NCBI RefSeq assembly: GCF_003130405.1
Contig: NZ_QEAS01000018.1
Span: 33,926-90,538, forward strand
DNA length: 56,613 bases
Direction of reading: 5' to 3'
DNA from: Pararcticibacter amylolyticus
Lineage (GTDB): Bacteria; Bacteroidota; Bacteroidia; Sphingobacteriales; Sphingobacteriaceae
Positions 29,762 to 39,495 of this stretch are shown here, one piece after another. The number at the start of each line of letters is the position of its first letter. Positions within the stretch are counted from its first letter, which is position 1. The position numbers and the translations under genes were made by a program. The notes below the pieces were generated by a model. That model was not told the DNA's origin. It ran no database searches and saw nothing but the letters and a program-made list of their open reading frames with translations.

Positions 29762-31384
29762 TTAATTTTCAAACTTGTCGGACTTCCGGTTTACTAATTG
29801 CTCAAATGGGATGACCTCTGCTCTGGCGGCCCAGCTTGTGTAGAGAGCCGCGAGCTCCATGACCTTTGCCGGATATTTTTCACTCAAGTCCGTCTTCTCC
29901 GACCGGTCGGCTTCAATATCATAGAGATACCACTTATTTTCAGGAAACTGCGAAACCAGCTTCCATCTTCCCTGTCTCACTGCCCTGTTGCCTTCATGCT
30001 CAAAAAACAAAGCATCGTGGCCTTTCCATTTCCGGCCTTGAAATAAAGGAACGAGGCTGAGCCCCTCTGTCGCCTTAATTTTATTGCCTTTCGACGTAGC
30101 CGGGTAAGGGGTATGTGCCAGATCGAGGCAGGTGCTCATCAGATCAATAATATGAGCGGGCTGCTCAGACACAAGGCCTTTCTTAACAAGCCCGGGTCCG
30201 TATGCGATAAAAGGAGTGGCCGTTCCCCCTTCATATTCCCAATGCTTAAACAGGCGGAAGGGCGTGTTGCTTACATTTGCCCCCTCAAAGCCGTAAGCTG
30301 TAAAGGAAGAAGGATCCGAGGCTGGCCTTTTGCTAGCCTCAATGATGCCGGGGAGAAAACCAGATCCTTTAATGCTCTCACTGCTGGCGCCATTATCTGA
30401 GAGGAACATGATGACCGTATTATCTTCTTCCCCGAGTTCCCTGAGCTTTGCTCTCAGCCGTCCGATATTCTGATCCATGCGGTCTATCATGGCTGCATAT
30501 ACTGCCATTCTCTCATCCCACTGCTCCTTTTCCTCTTCGGTAAGCGTATTCCAGTCCCTGACATGCGGATCGCGGGAAGAAAGGGTTGTTCCGGGTTTGA
30601 TGATACCGCTTTTCTGCATGCGGGCGAAACGCTCTTCGCGTAAGCGGTCCCAGCCTTTCATGAATTTTCCACGGTAGCGTGCAATATCGCCGGGTAGTGC
30701 ATGCAGGGGCCAGTGGGGAGCCTGGTAGGCAAGATAGAGGAAAAACGGCTTTCTGCTCTCCTCATTCTCCTGGATAAATTTCATGGCATAGTCGGTATAG
30801 GCATCGGTGGAATAATAGCCCTTTCCGGGAGTAACCGGCTGATCATCCAGAGCCACTGTCAGTTTCTGACCCGGCCTGTAAGGATAAAGATCAAAATAGC
30901 TGGCTGCACCGTCAATGAGCCCATAGTACCGGTCGAACCCCCTCTTCAGCGGCCAGTTTTCGGGAGCTTGCCCCACATGCCATTTTCCCGCCATGAAGGT
31001 GTTATAACCCGCAGGCTTCAGAGCCTCAGCAATGGTGACACAATTTCTGTTCAGATAACCCTGGTATGCGGGTTCAGGCCTTGTATTCATCATGTCGCCC
31101 ACGCCAGCCTGATGCTGGAAAAGACCGGTGAGCAAAGAAGCCCGGGTCGGACAGCATCTTGAAGCATTGTAGAAATGAGTCATTTTTAAGCCTTTTCCGG
31201 CCATTTCATCGAGGTTGGGCGTGCGTGCGTCTCCACCAAAGCATCCAATGTCGGAGTATCCCATATCATCGGCAAGAATGACAATAATATTAGGGAACTT
31301 TTTCTTCTGCGAACGGGCTGAAATCGCCGAAAATGTTAACAGCAGAAAGAAAGAAACGGTAAAGAAGGTCTTCCTTGGCATCAT
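29762..31384 (-). CDS. Type I (formylglycine) sulfatase, arylsulfatase-like
   Basis: Secreted 540-aa sulfatase (signal about 1-25). The maturation motif CCPTR at about 77-81, followed by ASLLTG, identifies a Cys-type S1 sulfatase whose first Cys becomes formylglycine. Metal and substrate residues are visible in VILADDMGYSD (about 35-45), MAGKWHVGQ and MFLSDNGASSES. Family knowledge: these enzymes hydrolyse sulfate esters, often on sulfated polysaccharides, and need a separate maturase, which is not encoded in this window. It lies 93 nt after CE12 and 6 nt before the GH43-like gene. Its presence next to pectin-type enzymes suggests a sulfated substrate or side chain (inference). The S1 subfamily is not assignable by eye, although the SRCCPTRASLLTG context is common in large Bacteroidota subfamilies. 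Confidence 0.93.
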   Translation of the reverse strand: MMPRKTFFTVSFFLLLTFSAISARSQKKKFPNIIVILADDMGYSDIGCFGGDARTPNLDEMAGKGLKMTHFYNASRCCPTRASLLTGLFQHQAGVGDMMNTRPEPAYQGYLNRNCVTIAEALKPAGYNTFMAGKWHVGQAPENWPLKRGFDRYYGLIDGAASYFDLYPYRPGQKLTVALDDQPVTPGKGYYSTDAYTDYAMKFIQENEESRKPFFLYLAYQAPHWPLHALPGDIARYRGKFMKGWDRLREERFARMQKSGIIKPGTTLSSRDPHVRDWNTLTEEEKEQWDERMAVYAAMIDRMDQNIGRLRAKLRELGEEDNTVIMFLSDNGASSESIKGSGFLPGIIEASKRPASDPSSFTAYGFEGANVSNTPFRLFKHWEYEGGTATPFIAYGPGLVKKGLVSEQPAHIIDLMSTCLDLAHTPYPATSKGNKIKATEGLSLVPLFQGRKWKGHDALFFEHEGNRAVRQGRWKLVSQFPENKWYLYDIEADRSEKTDLSEKYPAKVMELAALYTSWAARAEVIPFEQLVNRKSDKFEN

Positions 31385-31477
31385 GGTTTGTTTGCGGTAA
31401 ATCTAATTCTATCCTCGTGTACAATCGTCATGATCTATCATGCTTTGCTGCCGATGTATCGTCAATGTTACTTCGTT

Positions 31478-32806
31478 TCAGTTTCCATCCGGTTTAAGCG
31501 CGGAGATCCTTGCACTCAGGGGCCAATACCAGGCCGGATAGGGATCGGGGGCTGAGGGATTAAAAGAAGGAAGGTCCTTTTTCAAATATTCTGCCAGATC
31601 CGGAACGGTGCTTTTTATACCCTCCGCCACACACCTGGCAAGTTCATAAGCACCATAGGGAGTGAAATGTGTGTTATCCTCCAGTTTCTGCGTTTGTCCG
31701 GGGAACGTGTTTGCCGGGTAGTGTACAAAGGCTTTCAATGAAGCCTCCGGTCCCCATGCCTCATAAAGGACTTTGCTCATCGCGTTCAGGTCGATCACAG
31801 GCACTCCCTCTTCTTTTCCTGTTTGCCTGACCGCTTCGGGATAATCACCGAGTGTATTGATAATTTTGTTGTTCTCATCAAAATTCCGCCTGTGCATAGA
31901 TGTAACCAGTACAGGGATCCCTCCTTTTTTGCGGGCTTCCGAGATATAATACTTCAGCATTTCCTTATAAGTTGTAAAGGGATCAAGGTGGTTGCCCCCA
32001 GGCTTCTGATCATTGTGGGCAAACTCAATAAAAAGATAATCGCCTTTTTTCATCTGAGACAGGATCTTATCAAGACGTTTCTCTGCACGAAATGCCTTCA
32101 GGGTCTCCCCGGATTCTGCATAGTTTGCTACCGCGATCTTTCCGGGCTGAAAAAAAGCGGGAATCATTTGTCCCCAGGCAGCGTAGGGCTCTTCAGCCTG
32201 ATCGACCACGGTAGAATTGCCGGCCAGGAAGACCACCGGGATAGCCGGAGAGGCAGGCCTGATCTCCAATCCACATACTTTTGCATCTTTACCATTGAAC
32301 TCAATCGTAAGCTGGTCGTCCCAATGCAGGTAGGCTAACTCACGGGGTTTAAGCCTGACTTTGTCCTGCGTGCCCTGAATGAGGGGAGTACGAATGTGGG
32401 CGGTGAAATTTACGGACATCACCTGTCCGTTTGCAGTATTCACCTGTCCGGCCATCAGGCGCCTGTTCTCAACCCGGATGGTTGCAGAAGAGCTGCCCTG
32501 CCGATCTCCGAGAATGGCTGTCACCTCATAATTACCCTGAGGAAGCACTACACTAAAGTAAAAAGCGCCATCACCGGAGATAAAATCCCCGCGAAGAGCA
32601 TCTTTCCCTTTCCGGTCTATCCCTTTTAAAGAGGCGCCAGGCAAAAAGCCGAATCCGCGTTCCCTGGAAAAGATTGTGTTTGTATCGACCTTCTGATAGC
32701 CTTTGGCAGCCTTCCCGGGTCCAAAGTCGAATTTGAAAGTGAGGGGCTGAGCCGCAGAACAGAAGGCGGAACAGATTAAAGCAACAAGCAAATATTTTTT
32801 TAGCAT
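31478..32806 (-). CDS. CE12-type rhamnogalacturonan acetylesterase
   Basis: Secreted 442-aa SGNH hydrolase, expected to remove acetyl groups from rhamnogalacturonan. I use the ATG at 32806 (MLKKYLLVALICSAF, signal cleaved near 19). The in-frame TTG at 32833 would add nine residues and lies inside a hairpin. An N-terminal beta-sandwich (about 22-185; FKFDFGPG and YEVTAILGDRQGS) precedes the esterase domain, as in other Bacteroidota CE12 proteins. Catalytic blocks: AGNSTVVDQ with nucleophile Ser about 198, Gly in YAESGET, Asn in FAHNDQ about 265, and Asp/His in DNTHF about 377 and 380. The GDS-type block is GNS here. It is the first enzyme gene after the Module II SusD, separated by 136 nt that contain a strong hairpin. 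Confidence 0.88.
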   Translation of the reverse strand: MLKKYLLVALICSAFCSAAQPLTFKFDFGPGKAAKGYQKVDTNTIFSRERGFGFLPGASLKGIDRKGKDALRGDFISGDGAFYFSVVLPQGNYEVTAILGDRQGSSSATIRVENRRLMAGQVNTANGQVMSVNFTAHIRTPLIQGTQDKVRLKPRELAYLHWDDQLTIEFNGKDAKVCGLEIRPASPAIPVVFLAGNSTVVDQAEEPYAAWGQMIPAFFQPGKIAVANYAESGETLKAFRAEKRLDKILSQMKKGDYLFIEFAHNDQKPGGNHLDPFTTYKEMLKYYISEARKKGGIPVLVTSMHRRNFDENNKIINTLGDYPEAVRQTGKEEGVPVIDLNAMSKVLYEAWGPEASLKAFVHYPANTFPGQTQKLEDNTHFTPYGAYELARCVAEGIKSTVPDLAEYLKKDLPSFNPSAPDPYPAWYWPLSARISALKPDGN

Positions 32807-32825
32807 CCCTGTGAAGACAAAGGCA

Positions 32826-32859
32826 CCTGGCAACAGGGATTTCGCCCCCTGTTGCCAGG
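32826..32859. other. Strong hairpin between Module II SusD and the CE12 gene
   Basis: Thirteen-base perfect inverted repeat (CCTGGCAACAGGG and its complement) with an 8-nt loop. It is only weakly followed by T residues on the minus strand, so it may be a leaky terminator or an RNA-stabilising end for the SusCD message. It marks the boundary between importer genes and enzyme genes. Confidence 0.75.
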
Positions 32860-32942
32860 CACGGTTAGTTATTTCTCTGTACCTGTATAGTGAGGTAAGA
32901 GGGGCTCATCCCCTATATGAAAAATAAAATCCAGGGCCGGTG

Positions 32943-34700
32943 TCAGTTCCATTTAAAGGGAAGATACCATTTAGCTTTATTACTCAGATCGGGAGCAGGG
33001 ATCCCTTTTGCCGCAAACTTGGCATTGATCTTTGACTGCAGGAAGGTAACACCTGTCCCCGGCGCCTCTTTCTCGCGTCTGAGAGCAACCCGCAGTAAGT
33101 CGGGCCAGCGGTAGCCTTCGAAAGCAAGTTCGAGCGCTCCTTCTTCCACAATCCTGTCCTCCAGGAACAAGGCAAGCCCATGATGATCCGTCACCTCCCG
33201 GGTATACCAGTCGGGGTTGGACATGTCAAAGAAACGGGCGGAATCAGATTTCGCTATCGCCGATTGAGCAACCCCTGCCCTGTTACGGATTCCGGTGTGT
33301 CGATACCAGTCGCTTCTGAACCTTGGAAAATCACCATTCCGCGCATCGAAATTATAAGGTTCAGGATAGTCAAGAGAATTCATCATATTCGTCACATCCC
33401 TGTTTGCTACTCCCGGAGTCCTGTCAAACGAACCAGCTATTCCGTTATTCAGAAAAGCATAAGCAATCTTGTTCTGATGGTCCCGGTTAGCGGCTTCGGC
33501 AAAACGAAGGTGCAAAGCACCCGCCCGGTAAAGGATCCATTTTCCGTTTTTCTCAAAAGGAGTTTGCGAATTGTATGCCGCTATTTGTTTTTTCACCACC
33601 GGTTTACTATTATCAAATGTCCACGACGCGCCTCTTCCTCTCAGGTCGTAGGGAGTTGCATCGCTTCTCATCTGGCTGTCCCAATCATTTATTGCCAGGG
33701 CAGACGGGCTGACCTGGTATTTGCCTCCGCCCGAATTAGCCAGCAAGGAGATAAACGGGTTTTCCGGTTTGAAATTCTTGTCAAACGGCAACATCCAGAT
33801 ATTCTCATAATTAGAATAACGTTCACCATACGGCTGAACAAATATGTTCGTCCAATTGGCTCCTGTGATGTAACTGTAAGTCATCCTGTAGACTTCGTAA
33901 TACTGATCAGTACCGGAGGCATAATTACTTGTGGCATATTCCAAAACCGCCCTGTACGACCGGGCTGCGGCGTTATAATCGCCTTTCCAGAGATGCAGAT
34001 CACCCAGCACCATCTGTTTGTTGATAAAGAATTTAGTGGTACTGTAGGAGTCGACACTTGTAAGCAAGGTGGTTCCTGACGGATAATCGTTTTTAAATGG
34101 AAGTGCTTCCATAAAAACGATCAGCTGATCGAGAAGCTGGCCGAAACTCAGGCGCGGGAATAAAGCTTCGTTTTTAAGATCATCGATCTTCTCAATAGGT
34201 TCGGTGACATAAGGAACCTCGCCATATTGAATTCCTAATTGAAGATAGATCCAGGACCTGAGCGCCCCGATGTCCGAGTAACGGGTATCGAATTCGCTTT
34301 GTTTAAGCTTCCCTTCATCCAGCATGCGTTTGAAATTTTTCATTGCATCGTTGCAATACAGGATCACTTCATAAAAAGGCCGCGGATCTGCATAGGGATT
34401 TCCTTCCTGCACTGAGAACGAATTTAATTGATTAAGATACCTGTCGCTGTTAGGTGTTACGTCCAAAAGATCTCCCCTCAGCTCGTTTAGTATTGTATAT
34501 TTTGAAGCCAGTCCCATGAACTTTCCATATATTCCAATTACGGCGGCATCGGCATCGTAGACATTCCGGTACATTTGCCCGTCGCCAAGTACCTCACCAG
34601 GCTCGGTGTCAAGCAGTTTTTTACATGACACCATGCTGGCACTCATGATGATTCCGAGGGCCAGGATAAATATTCTGATACTTCTCATTGTCTTCGTCAT
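32943..34700 (-). CDS. SusD/RagB-family lipoprotein (Module II, distal pair)
   Basis: 585-aa SusD homologue and paralogue of 4024-5817. Two in-frame ATGs exist. The second (34688, MRSIRIF) matches the start of the Module I paralogue and gives a lipobox ending MVSC (Cys about 22); the first starts 6 nt after the SusC stop. Conserved text includes NVYDADAAVIGIYGKFMG, ILNELRGDLLDVTPNSDRYL and YSDIGALRSWIYLQLGIQYG. The C-terminal signature is ELAFEGYRWPDLLRVALRRE. It is the last gene of the seven-gene module. Surface glycan capture with the SusC just upstream is the family role; the ligand is unknown. A 136-nt gap with a hairpin follows before the enzyme genes. Confidence 0.9.
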   Translation of the reverse strand: MTKTMRSIRIFILALGIIMSASMVSCKKLLDTEPGEVLGDGQMYRNVYDADAAVIGIYGKFMGLASKYTILNELRGDLLDVTPNSDRYLNQLNSFSVQEGNPYADPRPFYEVILYCNDAMKNFKRMLDEGKLKQSEFDTRYSDIGALRSWIYLQLGIQYGEVPYVTEPIEKIDDLKNEALFPRLSFGQLLDQLIVFMEALPFKNDYPSGTTLLTSVDSYSTTKFFINKQMVLGDLHLWKGDYNAAARSYRAVLEYATSNYASGTDQYYEVYRMTYSYITGANWTNIFVQPYGERYSNYENIWMLPFDKNFKPENPFISLLANSGGGKYQVSPSALAINDWDSQMRSDATPYDLRGRGASWTFDNSKPVVKKQIAAYNSQTPFEKNGKWILYRAGALHLRFAEAANRDHQNKIAYAFLNNGIAGSFDRTPGVANRDVTNMMNSLDYPEPYNFDARNGDFPRFRSDWYRHTGIRNRAGVAQSAIAKSDSARFFDMSNPDWYTREVTDHHGLALFLEDRIVEEGALELAFEGYRWPDLLRVALRREKEAPGTGVTFLQSKINAKFAAKGIPAPDLSNKAKWYLPFKWN

Positions 34701-34706
34701 TCTTGA

Positions 34707-37700
34707 TTATAGTCCAATTCTTATCCCCAGTTGTGTGCTTCGGAAGAGAGGCTGCAAACCGGTGTCAACTCCTTGTGCAAATACTCCCGGCCCCGCACTG
34801 AACTCAGGATCGTAGCCTTTATATTTTGTCCAGGTGAACAGGTTATTTGCTGTAGCATATACAGAGGCGTATTTGAACAATTTTACTCCCTTAAGATTGA
34901 GGTTATACGACAGCGATACGGTGCGTAACCGGAGATAGGAGCCGTCTTCAATCCAGCGGTCAGAAAACCGTGCATTGCCCATCGGATCTCCCCAGCCTAA
35001 CCTTGGGACATCTGTAAGTTGCCCCTCACTGCGCCAGCGGTTCAGCACATTGAGGGTTTGATTTTCGACACCCGACTGGCTTTCAAGCGCAGCGCGCTGC
35101 GCGTTATAGATATCATTGCCTTTGCTGAATGTAAACAAAGTCCCGAAAGACCATCGCTTCCAGTTAAAGGAACTGCTGAATGAGCCGGTAAAGTCGGGAT
35201 TGGGATCGCCTATTACCTGCCTGTCACTTTCGTCGATGTAGGTCCTGCCGGCGGCCAGATCTTCTTCACTGTTCACATTGTTGACAAAATGAATGTCGCC
35301 TGCGCTAAAGCGCCTGACCGAACCATCAGAAAGAACGGTGTAAAGACCGGCAGCCTCAGCTTCTGCGGAGGATGAAAAAACACCTCTTGTTTTATACCCA
35401 TAGAACAAATTGGGAGCACTACCTCCTGATGTCAGAAATGTGGCACCTCCAAAAGTAGAGATCATGGAGCCTCCCGGAATGCTGACAACTTCATTTTTAT
35501 ATTTAGCCAGCCCCAATCCCAGATCCCATTTGAGGGCTTTGTTCAGGACCCGGGCATTCACTGTGACCTCAAACCCTTTGCTGGTCATCTCTCCCTCGTT
35601 TGTCAGCACATTCTTTAAGCCTGCGGCCGTGCTGACGTTTCTCCATGAAAGCATATCTTTCGTCCTGTTAGAGTAAAAGTCGGCACTGACATTAAGACGT
35701 TCATGCCATATTGAAATGTCGGCTCCTGCATTCGTTTTATAAACTGTCTCCCATTTAAGAGCAGGATTCCCGATGTTCCCGGGGATCAATCCCTGCATAC
35801 CCAGGAGGTTTTGAGAGATATAATATCTTTTTGCAGAATAGTTGCCGATATCATCGTTACCTGTCAGACTATAGCTGGCTCTTAATTTGAGGATGTCAAG
35901 CCATTTCATGTCTTTCATAAACTTTTCAGAAGACAGAAGCCATGCGGCGGCAATTCCCGGCATGAGGGCATACCTGTTCCCTGAAACGGACAGGCCTCCG
36001 GATGCTTCCGTTCCAAAGCGGGAAGATCCGTCGGCAGCCATATTGAAAGAAAGAAAATACGTGTTGAGATAGTTGTAATCCACATTAAGGTATGTGCTCA
36101 GCCAGCGGCTGTTACCAAGTCCCCCGCCTATTTCCCTGAGAGCACCGGCTCCCTGGCCTACCGATATCAAATCGTCTGTGGCAGAGTTATACCCGTATCC
36201 AAAATCATTCTCCGTCTTCGAGCTGCTGTAACGGATTCCCAGATTCGCAGAAAGAGTATTGATATGATTGAAGATCCTGCTATAAGACAGCCTCGTATCA
36301 TTATAAAGCATGAGCAATCTTCCCACGTTGGTACCCGAACGATTGCTGATAGCTGCGGTTGAGAGAGAATCATGGACCATTCCTTTTTCCGGGATGAACA
36401 TGTTTTCCCTCATTTTATTGTAGGTGACACCAACAACACTTCCTAACTTCAGATTTTTACTAAAAGCATAGTTAAAACCGACTGAACCAAAAAAACGGTA
36501 ATTCCGGTTCTTTCCGATGGCATCATTTACAGCAACTACCGGGTTGGCAATATTAAAAATGTCTTTATCTGCCAGGTTTGGAGACACAACACCATTTTCA
36601 CTTACCTGATGAGTAGACAAGAAAGGGGCTTTTACAGAGGCAAGATAAAGGGGATTAGTTAAATATGCCTGACCTCCGTCTCTCAAATTCTGCTCATTAT
36701 TCATAAAAGAAAGGTTGACAGTACTGCTGAGCTTCGAACTTAACTTCAGATCCCCGTTAAACCGGGTATGATATTTTTTATTGTTCGTATTATTGATCAG
36801 ACCGTCATTATTGATAAATCCTACCGAAAGTCCATACGTTGCAATATCATCTCCTCCGGTCACTTTCAAATAGTAATTTTGATTTGACCCATTTCCCATT
36901 ACCTCATCCTGCCAGTTGGTGTTATTATGATAATTATAGTACTGGGGATTGATGTTATCGTTCATGTAGGGCTGGGAAGCAATCATCTGAGGAGACCACC
37001 CGCGGTCCTGCAGGATATCAGAAAGATACGAACGATAAGCGGACGCTCCCATCAGGGGAATGTCTTTAACCTTAAAATTCAAGCCGCCGTAGGCTGCAAA
37101 GTCAATTCTTGTAGCCTCCTCCTTTGCTCTGATCGTTGTAATGAAGATCACTCCATTAGCCCCTTTGGTACCGTAAAGTGACCCTCCGTCCCTGACAACC
37201 GTTATATTATCGATATCTTTCGGATCAATAAAGCCCAGAGGGTTTTCGGTATTACCTGAAATTATAGAACTTCCATAAACGCCGGTGTCGTATATTACTC
37301 CATCGACCACAACGAGAGGCTGACTGGTGGCAGCCAAAGACGAGAACCCTCTCATAAAAAGATTGGCTCCAATTCCGGGAGTACCCGAACGGCGGATGGA
37401 ATTCAGACCAGTCGCACGCCCCTGAAGATAGGTGTCGGGAGTTTCCGAATTAGCCGACCAGCCTCCCCCGGGATTGACTGATGCTACAGAAAAAGGCACT
37501 GTCACTTTCGGCCCCTCATAGAAGGGCAGGGAAACATGGGTAAACTGGGAGTTGTAAGACTCTTCCTGGATAAAGATTGCGGGAAGCTTGCCCTGCCCGA
37601 CCGGAACTATTTTATCCTGATACCCTTCGAGACTGATCTTCAACGCAGCACGTCCTGAAGGAACAGAAATTTTAAACCTGCCCTTCTCATCCGTAAATGC

Positions 37701-37925
37701 TGATGAAAAACCAGCAACCGACACATTCACTCCTGCTACCGGCTTTCCGGTTGACGCGTCTTTTACAATCCCTTCTGTCTTACGGACAGACTGAGGGGGA
37801 ACTGCCAGGGAATCCGGGGCCAGAGGCAATACAGGTGCAGCCTCCGTTCGCATAACCGGAAAGAGGCCTGCTGAAATCACCGCATATAATATGAAAGCCT
37901 TAAGCTTTTGATTAAAATTACACAT
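34707..37925 (-). CDS. SusC-like TonB-dependent transporter (Module II, distal; degenerate TonB-box region)
   Basis: 1072-aa outer-membrane transporter and paralogue of 5829-9029. The signal peptide ends near 29. Carboxypeptidase-regulatory domain about 50-125 (GIVKDASTGKPVAGVNVSV); plug with RRSGTPGIGANLFMRGFSS, QPLVVVDGVIYD and VVRDGGSLYGTKGANGVIFI; then the barrel. It has no STN domain. In place of the usual EVVVxGYG-like stretch it has FTHVSLPFYEGPKVTV, and it ends RIGL without an aromatic residue. Both traits are shared with the Module I paralogue but not with the proximal SusC of either module. It is followed by SusD after 6-18 nt, depending on the SusD start. It probably needs its SusD lid; whether it is energised by TonB in the normal way is open. 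Confidence 0.9.
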   Translation of the reverse strand: MCNFNQKLKAFILYAVISAGLFPVMRTEAAPVLPLAPDSLAVPPQSVRKTEGIVKDASTGKPVAGVNVSVAGFSSAFTDEKGRFKISVPSGRAALKISLEGYQDKIVPVGQGKLPAIFIQEESYNSQFTHVSLPFYEGPKVTVPFSVASVNPGGGWSANSETPDTYLQGRATGLNSIRRSGTPGIGANLFMRGFSSLAATSQPLVVVDGVIYDTGVYGSSIISGNTENPLGFIDPKDIDNITVVRDGGSLYGTKGANGVIFITTIRAKEEATRIDFAAYGGLNFKVKDIPLMGASAYRSYLSDILQDRGWSPQMIASQPYMNDNINPQYYNYHNNTNWQDEVMGNGSNQNYYLKVTGGDDIATYGLSVGFINNDGLINNTNNKKYHTRFNGDLKLSSKLSSTVNLSFMNNEQNLRDGGQAYLTNPLYLASVKAPFLSTHQVSENGVVSPNLADKDIFNIANPVVAVNDAIGKNRNYRFFGSVGFNYAFSKNLKLGSVVGVTYNKMRENMFIPEKGMVHDSLSTAAISNRSGTNVGRLLMLYNDTRLSYSRIFNHINTLSANLGIRYSSSKTENDFGYGYNSATDDLISVGQGAGALREIGGGLGNSRWLSTYLNVDYNYLNTYFLSFNMAADGSSRFGTEASGGLSVSGNRYALMPGIAAAWLLSSEKFMKDMKWLDILKLRASYSLTGNDDIGNYSAKRYYISQNLLGMQGLIPGNIGNPALKWETVYKTNAGADISIWHERLNVSADFYSNRTKDMLSWRNVSTAAGLKNVLTNEGEMTSKGFEVTVNARVLNKALKWDLGLGLAKYKNEVVSIPGGSMISTFGGATFLTSGGSAPNLFYGYKTRGVFSSSAEAEAAGLYTVLSDGSVRRFSAGDIHFVNNVNSEEDLAAGRTYIDESDRQVIGDPNPDFTGSFSSSFNWKRWSFGTLFTFSKGNDIYNAQRAALESQSGVENQTLNVLNRWRSEGQLTDVPRLGWGDPMGNARFSDRWIEDGSYLRLRTVSLSYNLNLKGVKLFKYASVYATANNLFTWTKYKGYDPEFSAGPGVFAQGVDTGLQPLFRSTQLGIRIGL

Positions 37926-37958
37926 ATAATGGTACTATAAGTCAAAGTCCTTATTGAA

Positions 37959-39473
37959 TTAATACACAGGTTCGAGCTTGAGATAGTCAAGTAAAATTGC
38001 ATTCTGTACCGCCGTAGCAGTACGGTTGGCTACCAGGTAAAGATCGATAACGCCATAGCGGTCTACGGTCATTTCTCCAAGCAGCACCTCATTATAATCG
38101 GGAGAAAAAGTACCGTCGGCATTAGCAATAAACGGCTCATTCCTGTAACCGAACCCGTTCGACGCCAGGGGGTCGAACACGGTCCCTGCAGGAGTTTTCC
38201 AACGCTCATTCCAGGTAACTTTCTGGGGAAAATGAACAATATCTGTTGCCCCGGATGCCGGCACCAGCGAGAAGTCGCGGACCATCCTCCAGTAAACCCT
38301 GTATCTTCCTGAGAAGACGGTACCCGAATATCTTAGCCACACGCCGTTAACGGTATGGGTATTATTCATGATGTCCCTGAAAATTGTACCATCCGGTGCT
38401 TTTCTTGTTCTCCTGTTCAAACTGAGACTTGACGGACTGATTTCGTTAACGGACTCTCCCTGGACGAATACAGGTTTGACTTTATCGCTCATCTGGTAGG
38501 AAACAGAGCTAATAATATGGACAATACCATTACTCGTTGGAATACTCCTGACGATTGAGCTCTTACTTACTGAAAACCTCGTACTGTCCGGAGAATAGAA
38601 AAATGCCGGCAGATGATCTGCATCATAACGGCCTTTCACGACAAGGTCCTTCACGATATAAGCCTGGGTTCTGAATGAAGCAGCAAGTTCTGTAGAATCA
38701 GCGAAGAAATTCTTCAGCTTATCGCGCTCCTGGGTATAAGCATCATCGGCAAGAACAAAGAAGGTATATAATCTCCCCTCGTTACTGATATCGGCAACAT
38801 TTTTCAGGAAGCCGTTCCTGGTAACAAACGCACTGTCGTAAATGGGCTTTCCCTGCTCGTTAACCCCTATTTGCTTTGAATTCTCCGGATCAAACTCTTC
38901 AGACTTCCACGAACTGATAAAGTTCTTTTGAGAAACGGGGGCATCCTGCTCCAGGCCCTCAAAAACCTCCCAGTTATTTTTCCTGGCGATCAGGGGGTGA
39001 TTGATCACATGCAAAACACCATTGCCTGTATACTGATCCGGGGCAACGATAGAAGCATCTTCCACCCCGGTCCTGGTAAATTCTACCGCCTTTCCGTTCA
39101 TTGTCAGGATACGCATGGTGGAGTCGGCAGTGTTCCGGGTAAAATAGGTCTGCCGGGCGATATGGTAGCCAACAAACCTGACGAGAGCGCTGTCTGATGC
39201 CTCAGCACCAGCCTGTTTCAGCATTTCGTCTATTTTTTCGTTTGACGGCGCCCATACAGTATACGTCTTAGAGGAGGATAATTCTTTATCCATGCCTGTC
39301 TTTATGAGCAACTCCCGGAACCTGGTAAGCTCAGGATGCTTGTCTATTAGCTGCATCAGGTTACCCGCGAGCACCGGGTCTTTTACTTCATTATAATCGG
39401 CCCAGGGATCTTTGCATGCTGTCAGTGCCAGCATGAGAAATCCGAAGATCAGGGCAGCATTCTTTAAACTCAT
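37959..39473 (-). CDS. Small FAS1-domain lipoprotein (Module II)
   Basis: 504-aa lipoprotein (lipobox LALTAC, Cys about 20, then KDPW as in its paralogue at 9051). FAS1 domain 1 about 45-160 (YTVWAPSNEKIDEML, closing NGVLHVINHPLIA), with a weaker second FAS1-like region to about 335 (YTFFVLADDAYTQE, closing NGIVHIISSVSYQ). The C-terminal beta-sandwich (about 365-504) has FSGRYRVYWRMVRD, LLGEMTVDRYGVIDLYLVANR and NAILLDYLKLEPV, again CBM6/malectin-like. It lies 22 nt after the medium FAS1 gene and 33 nt before SusC. Its fixed place directly upstream of the TonB-box-poor SusC in both modules suggests that it works with that transporter (inference). Confidence 0.85.
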   Translation of the reverse strand: MSLKNAALIFGFLMLALTACKDPWADYNEVKDPVLAGNLMQLIDKHPELTRFRELLIKTGMDKELSSSKTYTVWAPSNEKIDEMLKQAGAEASDSALVRFVGYHIARQTYFTRNTADSTMRILTMNGKAVEFTRTGVEDASIVAPDQYTGNGVLHVINHPLIARKNNWEVFEGLEQDAPVSQKNFISSWKSEEFDPENSKQIGVNEQGKPIYDSAFVTRNGFLKNVADISNEGRLYTFFVLADDAYTQERDKLKNFFADSTELAASFRTQAYIVKDLVVKGRYDADHLPAFFYSPDSTRFSVSKSSIVRSIPTSNGIVHIISSVSYQMSDKVKPVFVQGESVNEISPSSLSLNRRTRKAPDGTIFRDIMNNTHTVNGVWLRYSGTVFSGRYRVYWRMVRDFSLVPASGATDIVHFPQKVTWNERWKTPAGTVFDPLASNGFGYRNEPFIANADGTFSPDYNEVLLGEMTVDRYGVIDLYLVANRTATAVQNAILLDYLKLEPVY

Positions 39474-39495
39474 CTTTCTATTATTAAGATTACTA

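Noticed and set aside
35088-35106. GC-rich palindrome GCGCAGCGCGCTGCGC in a SusC gene
   Set aside because: It is short, low in complexity, within coding sequence for common residues, and has no link to any boundary.
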